Source of the DNA: an uncultured Lachnospiraceae bacterium
Lineage (GTDB): Bacteria > Bacillota > Clostridia > Lachnospirales > Lachnospiraceae
Assembly: GCA_946409475.1 (NCBI GenBank)
Contig: CAMJWQ010000042.1
Coordinates: 1-14,513, forward strand
Length of the DNA stretch: 14,513 nt
Reading direction: 5' to 3'
Shown here: one piece after another, positions 14,383 through 14,513 of the stretch
Numbering within the stretch: position 1 is the first letter of the stretch
Layout: each line of letters opens with the position of its first letter
Notes under the pieces: model-generated
Databases searched by the model: none
What the model was told of the DNA's origin: nothing
What the model saw: only the letters and a program-made list of their open reading frames with translations
Translations under genes and position numbers: made by a program

Positions 14383-14507
14383 AAGCCCTTTAGGGCTTAG
14401 CAGGCAAATGATGTTGCGGTTGGCGGACTATTGACGAGTCTTTAGACTCCAGTGCCGGTAAAAGCCCCTTATAGGGGCAGAACAAACTACCGGCTTAGCC
14501 GGTAGTT
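14383..14507 (+). repeat. Series of hairpins at the IS right end, including the right-end subterminal hairpin
   Basis: The 134 bases after tnpA contain four perfect stem-loops: AAGCCC/GGGCTT (14383-14398, loop TTTA), GAGTC/GACTC (14436-14449, loop TTTA), GCCCC/GGGGC (14464-14478, loop TTATA) and AACTACCGGC/GCCGGTAGTT (14485-14507, loop TTA). A fifth, ACCCG/CGGGT (14342-14355), lies at the end of the tnpA coding sequence. The last and longest, near the window edge, is the best candidate for the TnpA-bound right-end hairpin. The first may end the tnpA transcript. Confidence 0.65.
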
Positions 14508-14513
14508 ATGATT

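Larger units (their letters stand above)
13790..14513 (+). mobile_element. IS200-type insertion sequence (IS200/IS605 family, tnpA only)
   Basis: This is an HUH-transposase element with subterminal hairpins rather than inverted terminal repeats. The left-end hairpin is at 13798-13814, tnpA at 13909-14379 and a right-end hairpin at 14485-14507. No tnpB is seen. The exact ends cannot be read from one copy. The left boundary probably lies within about 20 bases upstream of the left hairpin. The right boundary is within the last bases of the window or just past it. The AT-rich coding sequence differs from the neighbouring genes. The element sits directly downstream of a terminator and interrupts no recognisable gene. 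Confidence 0.85.

Noticed and set aside
14380..14513. TnpB gene or TnpB-linked guide RNA at the IS right end
   Set aside because: No tnpB coding sequence is in the window, and the terminal hairpin suggests that the element ends here as a tnpA-only IS200 type. A guide RNA cannot be supported from one copy.
1..14513. Minus-strand open frames, tRNA/rRNA genes and CRISPR arrays
   Set aside because: Minus-strand frames are shadows of well-supported + strand genes and lack ribosome binding sites or family motifs. No tRNA, rRNA or regularly spaced repeats were recognised.

Overview
This window looks like a chromosomal segment of a low-to-moderate-GC, Gram-positive anaerobe, most likely a clostridial (Lachnospiraceae-like) bacterium. 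The evidence is the codon use, the strong AAGGAGG-type ribosome binding sites, the tightly packed one-strand gene order, the NAD-linked PyrD/PyrK (class 1B) dihydroorotate dehydrogenase, and an IS200-type element of a kind common in these bacteria. This placement is inference; there is no rRNA or other marker gene here. Every gene I can support lies on the + strand.

Layout. (1) 1-4516: a branched-chain-amino-acid-type (HAAT/Liv) ABC importer. It comprises a substrate-binding protein cut off by the window start, a leader with two mutually exclusive hairpins, then LivH, LivM, LivG and LivF homologues. (2) 4620-12678: a catabolic-looking cassette. It encodes a dihydroorotase-like cyclic amidohydrolase with a carboxylated-lysine metal centre, a CapA-like metallophosphatase, an M20-family N-carbamoyl-amino-acid hydrolase, a class I dihydroorotase (PyrC), a full-length PucR regulator, and PyrK and PyrD. 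Many junctions overlap or nearly touch. (3) 12679-13771: a gene-poor stretch with a good sigma-A promoter, a second shorter PucR/CdaR-like protein, and a strong terminator. (4) about 13780 to the window end: an IS200-type element with an intact tnpA and hairpins at both ends.

How the genes may work together. The cluster has pyrC, pyrK and pyrD but no carAB, pyrB, pyrE or pyrF. Next to them are an N-carbamoyl-amino-acid hydrolase, a second dihydroorotase-like enzyme, an importer and a PucR-type regulator. The simplest reading is degradation rather than synthesis: orotate is reduced with NADH by PyrDK to dihydroorotate, opened by dihydroorotase to N-carbamoyl-L-aspartate, and cleaved by the M20 enzyme to aspartate, CO2 and ammonia. 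This is the chemistry described long ago for the orotate fermenter Clostridium (Zymobacterium) oroticum. That organism also has a carboxymethylhydantoinase, which is an attractive candidate role for the second cyclic amidohydrolase. The family assignments are firm; the pathway, the transported substrate and the role of the CapA-like protein are inference.
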